DNA of 64,000 nt from Primula veris (GCA_963682055.1 OY821747.1:17906258-17970257); one strand, 5' to 3'. Positions 27,751-50,472 are shown, counted from the first letter of the stretch. Made by a program: numbers and translations. The notes: generated by a model not told the origin, from the letters alone.

Positions 27751-30700
27751 ATATATATATATAATTTGTATGTAAATATCATATGTGTGTGTGTATATGT
27801 AATTTATATCTATTTGCTTTGAAGGTGGATTATAATATAATGGTGTGAATACGATGGAAATATGGGCTGACTTTTTTTGGAAATTAATTAAAGGGAGTGA
27901 TTTTGGAAATTAATTAAAAGGAGGAAGAAGATACGAAAGGAGTGTGGGTTTTTAATATGGGAAAGAGTACAAAGACTGATAGATATAAAGAGAGCCCGTG
28001 AAATGGAATCCAGTTGTCTATATAAAAATATACTATTTTAATACTAACTATGCTAGTACTGCTACTAAATTGTTTCCGTTCCGATCAATTGTTGTGTAAT
28101 TTTTTTTTAAAGTTAATCATATACTTAAGTTTTAAACTATATGATTAACTTTTAAAAAAATTTATTCCGACAATTTTGATACAAGTTATTATCCGATTAA
28201 AATTTTACGTAAAGTAGAAAAACACTATAGAAAGAGCTCGTGAAATGGAATCCGGTTGTCTATAAGAAAAATATACTACTTTAATAACTATAGTACTAAT
28301 ACTAATTGCAAAGCAGTAGTATTAATTTATTTATGACTATGATATTAAGGCAACATATTTTCTTGGTTTGGTTTTTAAATTTTTTATTTAATAAAACATT
28401 GCGAGTGTTTGGACAGTTACATTATTTAGCTTCTAAATTTCATATTTTTTGGCTAAAAAGGCTTTAAAATCCAGATTTTCAATGGATTTTAAAACTGATT
28501 TTTAAAATCTAATTTGGGACCAAAAAATTTGTTGTCAAACATATCATATAAGGTCTCGTTTGGTTGCAAACTCAATAGTTACGAGACTATGAGTACACTA
28601 GTATAGAGCAAATACTTTTGTGATTTTGATATTAATTATGGAGTATCATACTACTATTATCCGAAGTAAACAGTGATACAGAGATAGCCGTGAAATGGAA
28701 TCCAGTTGTCTAAATGAAAATATACTTTAATAACTATAGTATTAGACGTTTAAAAAAAAACTATAGTATTAGTATTAGTTTATTTATGATTTTGAAATGA
28801 ATTATGGAGTATCATACTATTATGGTTGTCGAAAGGAAAATATACTAATAATTGCTTATAGTACGAGTAATTATATGGTACAACCATACAAGTAGTATTA
28901 TTTAAGATTTATTCAATTTTTGTATCTCTATATATTCATTTCTTTTTTATTCTTTTATCTTGGTTTTGTTACAAAAGAATTATGTAACTTGGTTTCTAGT
29001 TTTTAAAATTCTTCTCTGGTCCAAGTTTTAGGATTGAAAATTGACAACAAAAAGATTAGAAACCAGAGTATATAAACGAAACTAAAGAAATCAAAGTTAC
29101 AAAAAGTAGAAATGAGTGTAAAAATAAATAAATTAAGAAACCGCGATATAAAAGGGAAAATGGAAGAAAATAAAGTATAGAAAGATTTTTAAAAAGCTTA
29201 TTCTTTATGATTTTATATATTTAATTCTTTAATGTCTACGTGGATAGTCTGGATCATCTATATTCATCTTTTATACGCTAGCGCCTCGTTTCGTATAATG
29301 ATTAATGATCACGTGACGAGTTGATATTATGAAATAAAGTGGAATTAAACTTGGAGTATGAATGATATTTTGATAAGACGTATTTAATATTTTGTGCTTT
29401 TTTAAATAGACTATGAATCGTATTTAATATTTTGTGCTTATTTAATTGGACTATTGACCATGGTATTTGTTGTCCAATGACACATTTGTTTACAAGAGTG
29501 GACTAATATCTAATGACCTCACTCAAAACATGTTTTTAATACGTTAGCAGGTCTCGCATGGACAAGAGAGTAGTTGTAGTAAATAAAACGGAGAGTAGCC
29601 CGGATGTCGAATCTAAGGAAACTGAAACTTTTAGCTAGAACGTCCGTTTTGAAGGTTTTGTAAATTGCTTGAAATAATTAAAACGAAGACTATGAGGGCG
29701 TTGGTGGTTACATTGTTAGTCCAACGAATTGATTCCTCCTAGCTTGATTGCTTATAATTTTTTGCGGTGATTGTTTTGATAATTTTTATTTAAACTGCAA
29801 ATTTACTAATTTATATCAATTCATATATTCAACAAGCAAGATTAGAGAGCATTTTTAACGTTGTCACTACTTAACCAACAGATTCAAGATACAAAAAGCA
29901 ATAATAATCAGGAAATATAGTAAAGATAAATGATTAGAATAAAGCAAAAAAATGTTTACTTCATTAATCAATGTCGTTGTCGTGCACAAAACTTTTACTT
30001 AGATCTTCCTCTCTCTAAAATACTTAGTTTTGTTGCTCAGGTTCTGAATAAATGAATAATTCTACTCTAGTTTCGAGTTATAGAAGAGATGTAACAAATA
30101 TATCATACTCAATTGTAGTCATAATTTTTTAAATTTGTTTGCCTAAACTATTAGGCCTAACCTGTTAGAGTTACCGGTTAGGTCCGTTTCTAGATGATTC
30201 AGTGAGTTGAGCTTCTTTAGGTTTCACTTGTCTTCTTTGAGCTCGGTCTAGGTTTTGTTTTATTCGTATTTGAGCTGATTTTAGCTATTTTAATTCTTCT
30301 TCTTCAAAACGGTCCATCTTCAAGTGAGTTTGCGTTTTCAAGTCAACATTTTTACCTATAAATTGTTCAAAGATGATACCCCGTGAGACGAGTGCAAGTT
30401 GGACGGATCGACACCCATATAGTTAGGACTAACGACTCCACCAAGCAAGGCCGCCCTGACTGAACTTTGCCTTGGTGGACCATGACAAGACAAGACGATT
30501 GATTAGGTTAAAAATGTGTAATTTTAAGAAAAACCCTTTCTACCTAGCAAGTATACTAGGGGTTTGATGTAGAAATAAAATTTATAAACCGGTAACAATC
30601 ATGACGTCCACATAGATCACGTAAAATAATATTATTATACTTGAACACTGTTTTGTAGTTTTTTATGTCGATAAAGCTCGCACTCTCAACTTTGGATTTT

Positions 30701-30778
30701 GTTGTTCCTAATCTAACATGCAGCCAGATCAATGCTAATTAAATAAGTTGTCACAGCTTATCTAAGTAACACCAATCA
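27751..30778. other. Intergenic, upstream of CAMTA array
   Basis: AT-rich sequence with no exon seen. It contains two more GTGAAATGGAATCC motifs (28239, 28689), a MITE fragment (28071-28215) and, at 30190-30330, a segment similar to 7170-7310. Confidence 0.5.
28071..28215. mobile_element. Stowaway-type MITE remnant
   Basis: Contains CCGACAATTTTGATACAAGT followed by TTATCCGATTAAAATTTTACG, which align with the right half of the MITE at 38531-38764; the left side keeps GTTCCGATCAATTG. Both terminal inverted repeats are degraded. Confidence 0.6.
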
Positions 30779-30880
<102 letters not shown>

Positions 30881-31249
30881 AATAATAAATAGCGTAAAAG
30901 TAAATAAGACTTATGGATTTGTACAACGAGGAGGCACGTGCGTGAGTACCCAAAGTGATGAAGGAGAGTAGTCACTTGATCTCATCAAATAACCAAGTAC
31001 AAAGAGCTCTTACTGGTGAGATGTGCAACAAAATATGCAAATAAAAAAGAAAAGAAAAAAAGTAGAGAGAGAAAATATTTATTAAAATTGCTTATGTTCG
31101 GAGGCTGATTCTCAAATAATTCATAGAGACTCTACATATTTGTAGTGTTCAAGTCGAAAAAATTTAGAACCTAATTCGCAAAAAATGCTTATCCAGATGA
31201 GATGGCGTGGTCCAATCAGAAACTGACACGTCATCAGATTTTGGGGAGT

Positions 31250-31348
31250 CAAATGCTCATCCGGATGAGTAGAGTCCTCATCGGGATGAGCTTTTCATCC
31301 GGATGAGTACTTTTTTTATCTGTATAAGTACTTTTTCATCCGGATGAG
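31250..31348. repeat. Cluster of CTCATCCGGATGAG palindromes
   Basis: Near-perfect palindromes built on TCATCCGGATGAG occur near 31256, 31279 (TCATCGGGATGAG), 31296 and 31335. Each could form a short hairpin and pairs of them could form longer ones. Confidence 0.7.
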
Positions 31349-33255
31349 TGGCGGAGATCATATTTCCTTCCTTTCTTAGCGTATTTTCGATCTTTCTCAT
31401 ATATTCTTTACTTGGCCCCGAATCCAAACTTTTATAATCAACTTTCCAGGTCCATTACATTCTTCATTCTTCCATCTTGACCTAATTTTATATATGAATA
31501 AAAAACATATTTCAATTAGAATAGATAGATTGTTGTTTTGAAAACATTTGAAATGAATAACTAAAATTAATAAAATGTTTTTTTTTTCTTGTTAAATACC
31601 GTAGGCCATGTTTGTTTAATGTGGGATGCGAGTGAAAATATTGCTGGACCTACAAGTCTCGTATTTGGTAGGTAAAGTGTGGGCGAGACTATTAGTGACC
31701 CGGGAATTCAAATGATGCACAAATGAGGTATTTCTAATACCTAGTAGGGTGTGGTATTATTTGCATCACTAAATTACTAAGGGAAAATAACCGGTTACTA
31801 AATTTTAAGTAGTTAATTATAAAAAAACATCCGAAGAAACATTATGTTAGTTTATTACGTGCGTCCAATTTTATACCTATTTTGCCTGTTGTATGTTTCA
31901 TATCTCCTCTCCCTCAATTTCGCCCATATGCCCCCAATTTCGGATGAATCAAATAAAATTCCATGTTTCCATAATTATAACCGAAATTATTTCCCATTAG
32001 TTTCCAATTTAATTGTGGGAGAGAGTTCATAACCTGGTTTCTACATAGCCATAAAGGGATCAAAAGCCTCTTCATTTTTTGTTGCAATTAAGTTTTTAGC
32101 AACAGATAGTATCAGTTGATTTTTTCTAGAGCAACTAAAATAATTAAATAAGATTTTGAGCAACTAAGCACCATTCGAGCAACTAAGAACATCAAGTATT
32201 TTTTCCCTCAATATGCATAAATTCATACCCAGAGCAGCTTTAGAGCAACTAAGAGTAATTTCGAATTGAACCATACTAATCAATGTTTATAGGTTTTTCT
32301 TTAGTGTTTTTCCCATCACTTTCTACCCAATAATTGCGTAAAAAATTGAAATCCTGATAAGATTTAATTTAATCCTACGATAATATGCATAACAAATTGA
32401 TTTTACTTTGATACTACGTGAATCCGTGATGCTATCTTATTTTTCAAGTTTATACACATAACACATTTGTTTTGCTTCTATGCTACGTGATACTATCTCT
32501 TACTTGAACTTTTTAATTTTTTTGAATATTAATGTTTCGGTTGCTATTCCTCCTATCTCATTTTTCAATTTTTCATTTTCACTTTTTTTGGTTGTGTTTT
32601 TGAAAATAATATTATGGAAATGAAAAAGAATTTAGAATGGAAGACATTCGGATAAGTCCAAGATTTTGAAATTTAGATAAATAAGCAATAATTAAAACAG
32701 TAAGATTGATAACTGGGAAGGGTATTATAGTAATAACAAGTTTAAACTATACATTTTCTTAAACAATTTGTATTTTCCTCTATTGAGGCAATAACATCAT
32801 ACTAAATCTTTTTTTCCCCAATTACCAAATAACTTTATTACCATAATCATCTAGCGTTTCATTTTACATCCACCCATTCTCGTCTTTTTCTGTTCTTTGA
32901 CGGGATAAAACCGTAAATTACATAAAATACTCATATTTAATCATAATGTAACTAAACGGTGCAATAGATCAACTCAAACTCACTCTATTATACTAATTTA
33001 TCATATTTTTTTATCTCGTTGTCATCCCGATAGACTTATAGTTTCGGGATTCATAATCCGGCAACAAAAGGAAGTGGTAGTCTGATGCGGTTGCTGTTTC
33101 TGGCAACCCGCAGAGTAAAAGCCACTTTTTACACGTGTTATTTTCATCTAATTGGTACTATGTGCTATTAAAATCAGTTTTTTTTGTTGTTGCTAACCAT
33201 CATCCCTAGGAATACTTTCTCTCTCTCTCCCTAGAATCAAATCCTGGTCAGTTTG

Positions 33256-33264
33256 AAACCCTAA
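33256..33264 (+). promoter_or_regulatory. Telo-box, CDKC leader or promoter
   Basis: AAACCCTAA lies 110 bp upstream of the CDKC start codon next to CT-rich sequence. Telo-boxes are common near transcription starts of plant growth and translation genes; function here is inferred from sequence only. Confidence 0.4.
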
Positions 33265-33373
33265 AATCCCTTCTAACCGTCTCTCTCTACACATATACAT
33301 ACATAAATACACAAATACAGATATATTATATATAATTATTTATATAAAATATATAGATAAAAATAGAAATAGG

Positions 33374-42422
<9,049 letters not shown>

Positions 42423-43377
42423 GTTCTTGAGTGTTCGTTTTTGAAGACACAAAAGAAAAGAAAAGAAAACTTAAATGGTTGTTAGCAATAGCTGGACTTG
42501 CGGTCTTATGTGTGCCTCTGTTTATTGAATCACTTTGATAGTCAGATCCTTTGAAACTCTGGATAATTAACAAGATGTATGACAAGGTACTGCTATGTTC
42601 TATGAAATTTATTGATTTTTGAAAGTTGATACCTTGAGATTTATATAATTGATATATGTTTTAACAATTTTGGATGCAGTTCCTCTCTTTATGCACTATG
42701 TTAAGAGTAATTAATAATATTCAAATGTGGAGATAAAGAGATTGCTCAGTTCACAGCGGGGTTGTCGACTTGCAAACTTTTCACTATGTTAGTAAAGACG
42801 GCCACCTTTTGAAGTATACATGTATATTATGTGATACTGAGCTGAGTCGGATTTGGTCTTGAAGTTGAAGAACAGGGTCTTGCATGTTTATTTGGTGGGG
42901 AGGGGGGGTTCTATTGCTCAGTGATGTCTAGTGAGCAAAACTTGTCATCATGACATAATTATGTGAATTTATGATCGTTTTCTGAGTTATGTAGAGATGT
43001 TATTAAATATTCATATGTTAATTGAAGGAGGCTGGATTTTTTGACTGCAAATTGTTTATTTACACGCGTAAACCGTAAATCTGAATTACGATTTGTAATT
43101 CGGATTTATGGTTTTGGCGTGAAAACCGACATTTTGTAGTCGAAAAATCCAGCCTCTGACTGTAATTACTTTGTACTTGTGTTCGGAGATTTGTATATTT
43201 ATAATGTCAAAAAGGAAACTCAAACTTGAACGTTGAGAGATTTGTATGCAGTAGAACCTTTCTATAATAATACTGTTTACGGAATAAACTCTGTATGAAA
43301 TAAAAATTGTCAGTCCCAAATCGGGATCAATTATAAATAGGAATTAACTCCAAATTGTAATATTTCATAAATTTTTA
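42423..43377. other. CDKC downstream region
   Basis: Probably holds the CDKC 3' UTR. A 120 bp near-palindromic block at about 43027-43158 has CTGGATTTTTTGACTGCAAA on the left and TTGTAGTCGAAAAATCCAG on the right, an imperfect inverted repeat that could be a small element. No gene seen. Confidence 0.45.
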
Positions 43378-43425
43378 TGGTTCAAATATTAAATTATATG
43401 AATTAGTTTTGAAAAATTTCATTTT
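43378..43425. mobile_element. MITE left part, interrupted by retrotransposon
   Basis: GGTTCAAATATTAAATTATA through TTTCATTTT aligns with the middle of the Stowaway-type MITE. Its continuation, ATTTTAATACATGTTATAAG through CCGGTCAAAATTGCACG to the right end GGAACTGAGAGAG, lies at 50255-50334 followed by TA. The copia element therefore landed inside this MITE. The MITE's left terminal repeat is not recognisable. Confidence 0.8.
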
Positions 43426-43625
43426 TGTTGTAAGATTATTAGACTCTTGGGTTTTTACTGATTGGGCTCAAGTGGGCTTATAACTCTACCCCTCTATCTA
43501 TATAAAGAGGGCTAGGGGTCTTATATTTTATTCATTCAGATATTCATTCATAATAAAGACTATACCGTTCTCCCCTCTCTCTACTTCTGTCTCCCTATAT
43601 ACGTAGGTAATAGTGTATTACAACA
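43426..43625 (+). repeat. 5' LTR of copia element
   Basis: 200 bp with TG...CA ends and an inner inverted repeat TGTTGTAA/TTACAACA. It has a TATA-like CTATATAAAG near 43497 and a CT-rich stretch before its end. The bases after it (CGTTATCAGCA) do not give me a clear tRNA primer match. Confidence 0.93.
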
Positions 43626-44683
43626 CGTTATCAGCATTTTGTTTGCGGATATTGGAGTAAAATAAAGAAGATTGGGCTATTTGTTTAAAAACCGAGTTTT
43701 AAAGCTCGAAAATTGGGTTATAAACATGAGGGCAAACTTTGAAGTTTTTTTGTTATATCTATCTTCCTCAAAATAGCAGGAGGAGTAAGGTACATAAATT
43801 TTATACCGAAACTGCAAATATAAATCATGTGTATGGTAATCCGTACGTACGTATTAATATTGCTTATGATTCCTTACCACTGAAATTGAATATAACAATA
43901 AGACAAATACCATGTTACATGTACTGTAGCATTAGAACTTAACAAAGCAAAATTGCATGTACTGTAGCATTAGAATTGTTATTGGTTGCTGTTATTTGGA
44001 AATCACACAACACGTCTGGTACTACCATTAACTTGATAATTTATTGGTCTGGTACTACAATTTATATGTGTTTGACTGGTACTACTATTAAGTCTGAACA
44101 AATTGCATGTAAACATCGGTTCTCCTCGTCTACTGTAACAACATATATGTATGTGTAATTAACGGGTTATAATTACAATTATGTTGATTTAATATGCCAT
44201 CGTAGGGTTTGACGATCACATGCTATATATATAAACTTGTCATAAACCATGTATTAATTAGTAATTAAAAATATATTGCTTGCTTGAATGTTAAAATTAC
44301 CATGTATAGAATTATTCATATGGCAATAAACAGTAAATAATTGATTGATATCTTGTTAGCATAATCATATCTTTTATTATTATCATATATATAAATATCA
44401 CATATGCCAGTAAATTATTGGATTAGATCTAATTGATAATCTTAAATTGATTTGATTTGATATGTTAGAATCTTTATGGATTGATTGATAATCTTAAATT
44501 GATTTGTTTATAACATCAAATCTACTGCATGATTAGATATATCCTAAAATATATTTACTGTCTGTTTATATATATGTGGTTAATCTAAATAGATATTATC
44601 TATGCTGTTTAATATTATTGCCATATATAAAATGCGAAAATCGTATATATTCACATTTAAGTTGGAAAAATTATGAATTTTCC
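43626..44683 (+). other. Copia element 5' internal region, no gag recognised
   Basis: AT-rich sequence with small direct repeats: CATGTACTGTAGCATTAGAA twice (43916-43975) and TTGATAATCTTAAATTGATT twice (44430-44505). No Gag-like protein in any frame. Confidence 0.55.
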
Positions 44684-46960
44684 CCAAATAGGCTCACCTA
44701 TTTGGATACGATGTCTAGGAAAGATAAAGGCGGAAGTCGTTCTCCTAATGAGGTCGGTTTTTAAGAGGCATTCGTGCCCACCCCCCTCACCGTCTTTCCT
44801 GGTCGTGTTCAAATAGAGCTACCGAAAGGGGTTGACTAAATAATAATTTCCCCGAGTGTGTTTATATAATGATGTATGTTTCGCTGAATTGGTGTTTCAG
44901 TATCGACCCGTCGTTCGATCAATGAGAACCGATTCACATGAAAAGCAAAACTAATGTTTTCGAACCTGTCGTTTCGAAAAAACGTTTATGCTTGTGCAAA
45001 CCATAAACATATAAACCAGTCGTTTTATATGATAAATAATCCAGAACTCCCAACACATGTTGGATGCCATCTATGATGAGAAAAATCGTAAAACATACTT
45101 GCGAAATGACTGTATAAACGTTGATTTTAATCCGTCACCACATGTTACTCACCCTGATGTGTGAAAATGTGATGCCCAATTTTTTTTTGGATGCCATCTT
45201 TGATGAGTAAAACACGAGTTTGTTGTTACCCTCGAGATGAATGTTAAGGCGTTGATTTTATTCCGTCGCCACATTTGAGACGTGATGACGTCTATGGTGA
45301 ACAAATGTCTGAAATTGACATATTGGAGCTATCCTTCACCAAAATACTAGCTTGGAAATTGTATTTCATAAGGAGTATCGTGAATTTATATTCACCATGT
45401 TCCTTTATCGCCCATCTGTTATTGGATAAGAAAATTACCCCGGTGAGTAGTTTTAATCCTATTGGGTCAATGGCGAATTGTTTGTCTGATATTAATGCTC
45501 TTTGTGTATATTTTTTTTCCATGAATCGAGAACCGAGACAAGTGTTATTTGTCTTGAACTGTCGCGATCCCGATGAATCGCCTAGCCAAGCGAGATTTTA
45601 GACAATCGTCAAAATCGAAAACCTGTGGCTCCAAGACAGTAATTGAAAGGAACAATATGGCCCATTGTCACAAAGCAAGAGATAATGCTCAAGAAGGCAA
45701 CTCTATGTTATAAAGACAAAGGTCATGCACGGTTACTCCTTAAATAGTTCACAACTATTATAAAGGTGGAAAAACCGATGCTAATGTGGTTAAAGTTAAT
45801 TGAAAGAAATTCTTGAGACCCCCGATTTTGTGGCTCAAATGAGTTTGATACCTTTCTTTATTGATTTTAATAAATCATTGAGTCATTTTTTCGCTCATCT
45901 GGATTATATTTTTCCATTTGGATTATGATTTTTCCATTTGGACATACTTTTGGATTACGGTTTGCCTGTTTACGAAATTTCTCGAAATAATTTAAAGTGT
46001 TTTGAGCAAATTTTTTTTGACAAATGTGACCAAACTTTAAATTATGAAATTTTAGGCAATACTTGTGGGGTAGTTGATTTTTTTGAAAATAGTGGGTAAC
46101 ATGTACCACATAATTTCACCAACTATTTGCCTAAAAGAGTACTCAGTGACAACGATTCTGGACCTGTCGTTCCAAATCGAAATCTTTGGTAAAGCCAAAT
46201 TGATTTGTCAAATATGAGGCGTTATACTCCTATAGGTCCTGTCGTACCTTGTTGAGTTATAAAATATTCGAGAAAACTAGCGTTACCTGGTAATAGCTCA
46301 TGAAAGAATTAAAATTTCTTTACATAGCCTCCATTCAATACGACCAAAAGCGTATTTTAGAGGAGTTGAAATGTCTTTCAAGTGGTTGCTACCACATTCT
46401 TTAAAGCATTTAAAGTTACCTTATCATTTCTCCTGTCGTCGAAATGATAAATGATTTAGATGCTAAGACATGATTGTCTATACTATCATTCGCCTGTCGT
46501 CGATTGATAAGAGCATTTTGATATTGTGGCATTGACCGGATGAGATATTCCCGGGTCAAAAGACGATGCTTGATTTATAATCGCATCGTATTTGGATTCT
46601 TTTTGAGATTATATTTCGTGATTAATCCGAAATTCATGCCACTAATGCTCACTTTGAAAGACTAATATGTGTAAAGATCATGAAATGAACTTGTAGAATT
46701 CTTGTAAAGAATTGAAGGAGTTATTGTGGACTTATCCAACCATAAGACGGACCATAAATATAAATGGTTATGGTTGATGCATCGACAATATGGTCACATT
46801 TTAATGTTGTCCACATAAATGCAGCACTTTCCAAACTTTTAGCCCTATCATTAAGTTGATGGCTCATGATCCGGATTATCCTGAAAAGTCTAGTCGACTT
46901 GATAATTCCGAAGAGTAAGAATCGAAAATTCGATTTGAATTACTTGAGTTTGGAAATTGA
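44684..46960 (+). other. Copia element, stem-loop-rich body
   Basis: I recognise no protein here. Stem-loops with perfect arms include CCAAATAGG/CCTATTTGG (44684-44705), TTTTCGAA/TTCGAAAA (44957-44980), CATATAAA/TTTATATG (45008-45031), AGACGT/ACGTCT (45278-45293), TTATCATTTC/GAAATGATAA (46421-46450) and CGATGC/GCATCG (46564-46588). Confidence 0.7.
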
Positions 46961-47690
46961 AATTGAACATCCTGTCGATTATGTTCAGACACAAATGGAC
47001 TCACGGAAAGTTTGATGATGCGACTGCAAATGGTTGCACGCACTTCTTGGTCTTGCGCACCAAGATTTATATTTCCGTGTGGGTTCATGCTATTTTTCTG
47101 CATTGGTCCGTCTGAGGCCATAGTCACTCAAAACACTAAATGCGTACCAGTTGGTTACTGGTTATGAGCCAGACGTCTCATATGAACGCGTGTTTGAGTG
47201 CTTAATATTTTGATTGAGCCGCTATAGCGTTCAAAATATGGACCTCTGAAGGGGACATAAGTCGATTATGAATCCCCTACCTATCATTTGATAGAGTAAC
47301 CTTGGCAAGCGATCTCTTTACCGCATGATATGCGAAAGTGACATCGCTAAGACTGTTCTCCCCGTCGTTAGGGGGAGATTTACACGTTACCGTTGATAAG
47401 GAACGACGTGAAGTAACGTGGCATAACCCACTCAGTCTTAGCTTGATCCCCAAAACTGCACTTAGTGATAAGTAAGTGCATAGACTCCCTCAAGTCTAAC
47501 TAAATGCCAGACGCATTTAATGACTTTATGAGATGTCACGAGATCATTTATACCTGCTGCAAAATTCTTGCAAGGATAGACGTCCCTGTCGGACGCCGTG
47601 TTCCTGTCGTAACACGTTGCTTTGGCCGAACCAGCCAAGTAAAGGACGCTGTCGTCGGCCATCAGTCTGTCGTCCTTCCCAAGATATGAG
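46961..47690 (+). pseudogene. Copia integrase C-terminal relic
   Basis: Short peptides characteristic of copia integrase and its C-terminal linker survive in changing frames: EHPVDYVQTQ near 46966, ALVRLRP near 47101, PDAFNDFM near 47507 and ARIDVPVG near 47571. Frameshifts and stops separate them, so no protein is made. Catalytic DDE residues are not recognised. Confidence 0.75.
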
Positions 47691-48104
47691 GAAGTTGACT
47701 GGTTCTTAATTCGTTCAGCCCCATAGGTGGTGAACTGAAACTCGTTTGTCGCACGAGATTATAAAGGATCAAGGAGATGTGTGATTTCCTCCTCATCCTA
47801 AGAATCTCGAAATATCTGTCGATCATGATATCTTAGACGATATTCAAGCAAAACGAGACTGTCATTGACTACTTGTTCATATATTCGGTGACGACTGATA
47901 ATATGAGCAAATTATGACAGAGAACCATGTACCGTTGCCTGAAGTTAACGTAGAAAAGACTGGACTAATGGAGACTTGCAATCCAAGTAGACTCCTTGGC
48001 GAAAGTGTGTTCGGACCTGTAGCTCCAACACCACCAATGTTAAACGAGTTCGTTTATTTGGTTATTCGTAAGGAAAAGTGATGAGAATAATGAGATTGTA
48101 GAAT

Positions 48105-48532
48105 GCTCGCCTAGTAGCGCAAGGCTTCTCTCACACCTTGGAATTGATTACGAGATGGTTGATTTCCTCGTAATGGACATTATAACAGTCCCCTACTTTA
48201 CCAGTTTAGTAGTTTCCGAAAAACTGAGTATGCAGCCATGAATGTGGTCACGGTTTTATCTCTATGGGGATTTAGACAAAGAGATATAGATGAAGGTCCC
48301 TGTGTGACTTCATGTGCTTAAATCAAGTAGTTCCTGACCATGGAACACGATCTCAATTGACTGAGACGTTCACTATATGGATTAATATAATCCGAGCGGA
48401 TGTGGTATACCGCCTAAGTGAGTACTTGATCAGCTTGGGATACTTGAACAAGTATTATGCCCTTGCGTGTTTTATTACGCGATCCATTTTTGGATTTGCC
48501 TTCGAGATGAAAGATCTTGGGAAGACACGGTA
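48105..48532 (+). pseudogene. Copia reverse transcriptase relic, catalytic loop deleted
   Basis: ARLVAQGFSHT (48105), YLYGDLDKEI (48257), RLSEYLISLGY (about 48409) and FEMKDLGKT (48501) are copia reverse transcriptase blocks in order, with frameshifts between. The segment that should hold the YVDD catalytic motif, between a GFA tripeptide and FEMKDLGKT, is missing: the two are adjacent. The enzyme would be dead even if the frame were open. Confidence 0.85.
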
Positions 48533-48879
48533 GTGACTCGGCCCGATGATCGAGTCCCGTAAAGATTGAATCTAAGTCCATGATTCAGACTACACCCAGA
48601 AGGTGTTATGACGTTTTAGTCATCATGACACTAAGTCGTCAGATTCTCCCATGATCGTTCGATCACTAGACATTGATATAGACCCAGTCCGTCTCTGATG
48701 AGACGATGAAGAGATATTGAACCATCATGTTCATATCTAAGTACAATAAGCGCATCATTGTACTTGGTCTAATGTGCTATGACGAACATCTCGTATGTTG
48801 TGAATGGTATAGCTCGACACAACATTGCACTAACACGCTGCCATCGAAATGGCATAAAAGACATTTTCCCATTACCTTA

Positions 48880-49300
48880 AGGTAACTGTGGATGAGGGCT
48901 TGTCTTATCCCATTTTGCGTCATCGAATGTACCTACCCCCTTCGGTACTCGAATTAACGCAACCCTTTTTCGGTTATACCGATGCTGGTTACTTATCAGA
49001 CCCGCATAAGGGATATTCCTAACATGGTATGTCTTTGCCATTAGGAATAACGCGATATCTTGGAGGTCTTGGAATGACTCCAAACGAATCACTCTGATCT
49101 CGTGCTCTATGAAACGACTAGAGAGTGTATATGGCTTCGAGCTAGTAGTAGCCATATTTGAATTACATATGCTCTGTCTCACGATACAGATAAAACACTT
49201 GTCTTATTTGAGGACAACTTGTTGTTATTGATCAAGAGAGATATGACTAGATTATGCTATTTAGCATTTCTCGCCGAAATTATTCTTCACATATGAAGTT
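48880..49300 (+). pseudogene. Copia RNase H relic
   Basis: TDAGYLSDPHKG (48978-49013) and HFSPKLFFTYEV (49265-49300) match the start and end blocks of copia RNase H. The roughly 80 residues expected between them are scrambled and replaced by back-to-back stem-loops. Confidence 0.8.
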
Positions 49301-49680
49301 TAAGAGCATCCAGTTGAATGCTCGTTCTATTCCACGTTAGATTTTCTTGCATCTAGTCGTGTGCAAGTAAATGAAGCATCCAGTCGAATGCTCGTACTCT
49401 TTCTTGAAATATGAAATCCTTGCACCCCGTCGTGTGCAAGTGAGGGGGAGCATCCAGGTGAATGTTTATTGCACTAATTACTACTTAGTCGAAATCTTCA
49501 CACCCTATCGTGTGCAAGTGAGGGGGAGCATCCAGTCGCATGCTCGTGTATTTTTTTTTTGTCCTTAGACCAAAGTTTTTTCCCACTGGGATTTCCTTGG
49601 CAAGGTTTTTAGCGAGACACGTTCCCATCTTATCTCACTTAAGTTTGCCGAAATTAGGGGGAGTATCCTGTTGTATACTT
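49301..49680 (+). repeat. Repeated hairpins of copia 3' region
   Basis: Alternating hairpins of two kinds: GAGCAT...ATGCTC (49304, 49375, 49448, 49526) and CTTGCA...TGCAAG (49346, 49419, 49496), plus AGTAT...ATACT (49662). Loops are 8 nt, near CCAGTCGA or CCCGTCGT. Purine tracts GAGGGGGAG precede several of them (49442, 49520, 49656). Confidence 0.85.
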
Positions 49681-50054
49681 ATTACCACTGTATACTCTTT
49701 TGTCCTTCGAGTAGAGATTTTTTCCCACTGGGTTTACTCTAGCAAGGTTTTGATGAGGCACCTGTTTTGTGGTTGATCCCTACTACTACCATTGTTGCAC
49801 TCTTTTTCCTTCGATCAGAGATTTTCCCATTGGGTTTGCTCTGACAAGGTTTTGATGAGGCACACTGTTTTGTGGTTAGTTACTTACATGATATTTCAGC
49901 CTATATCATTCGGCTACACAGTTTCTCCTAGGTACCGGTTTTGTCCCACACTGGGTTTTCCGTCCCTAAGGTTTTTATGTGTTTAGCAATGCGAATGAAC
50001 TCGACTCAGATCGACTGTATGAAGACGAAGAATTCAATACGTCCAAAGGGGGAG
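49681..50054 (+). other. Copia 3' untranslated region and polypurine tract
   Basis: Three degenerate repeats of a TTTTCCCACTGGGTTT plus CAAGGTTTT word (near 49569, 49717, 49825, 49946), a feature of 3' regions of several plant copia elements. The polypurine tract AAAGGGGGAG at 50045-50054 primes plus-strand synthesis in this class. Confidence 0.7.
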
Positions 50055-50254
50055 TGTTGTAAGATTATTGGACTCTTGGGCTTTTACCGATTGGGCTCAA
50101 GTGGGCTTATAACCATACCCCTCTATCTATATAAAGAGGACTAAGGGTCTTGTATTTTATTCATTCAGATATTCATTCATAATAAAGACTATACCGTTCT
50201 CCCCTCTCTCTACTTCTGTCTCCCTATATACGTAGCTAATAGTGTATTACAACA
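50055..50254 (+). repeat. 3' LTR of copia element
   Basis: 200 bp, same length as the 5' LTR, about nine substitutions between them and no indels. Followed by the ATTTT target duplication. Confidence 0.93.
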
Positions 50255-50334
50255 ATTTTATTTTAATACATGTTATAAGCCGGTCAAAATTGCACGTAAT
50301 TTCGTAGATGACAATTAATTAGGAACTGAGAGAG
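50255..50334. mobile_element. MITE right part after retrotransposon
   Basis: Continues the MITE broken at 43425: contains CCGGTCAAAATTGCACGTAA and ends GGAACTGAGAGAG before TA at 50335-50336. Confidence 0.85.
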
Positions 50335-50472
50335 TAATAAATAATATACAGTCTGCAACTTAATTTTTTGGGTTGCTGTCATATAATTTAATTTACGCGT
50401 ACCTAATAGCTCGTCCATATGTATACCTCCCTGTTGAAACCAAAATATACAAACTTGGTTTTCTAAATAGTA

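Larger units (their letters stand above)
43426..50254 (+). mobile_element. Ty1-copia LTR retrotransposon, non-autonomous
   Basis: 6829 bp bounded by 200 bp LTRs (43426-43625, 50055-50254), each TGTTGTAAGA...TTACAACA, and a perfect 5 bp target duplication ATTTT (43421-43425, 50255-50259). A purine tract CCAAAGGGGGAG abuts the right LTR. Order of relics (integrase C-terminal part, reverse transcriptase, RNase H, all plus strand) is that of copia elements. No long reading frame survives; no gag is recognised. The LTRs differ at about 9 of 200 positions, so insertion is fairly recent although coding is ruined. The body from 44684 to 49679 is unusually rich in stem-loops. Confidence 0.93.
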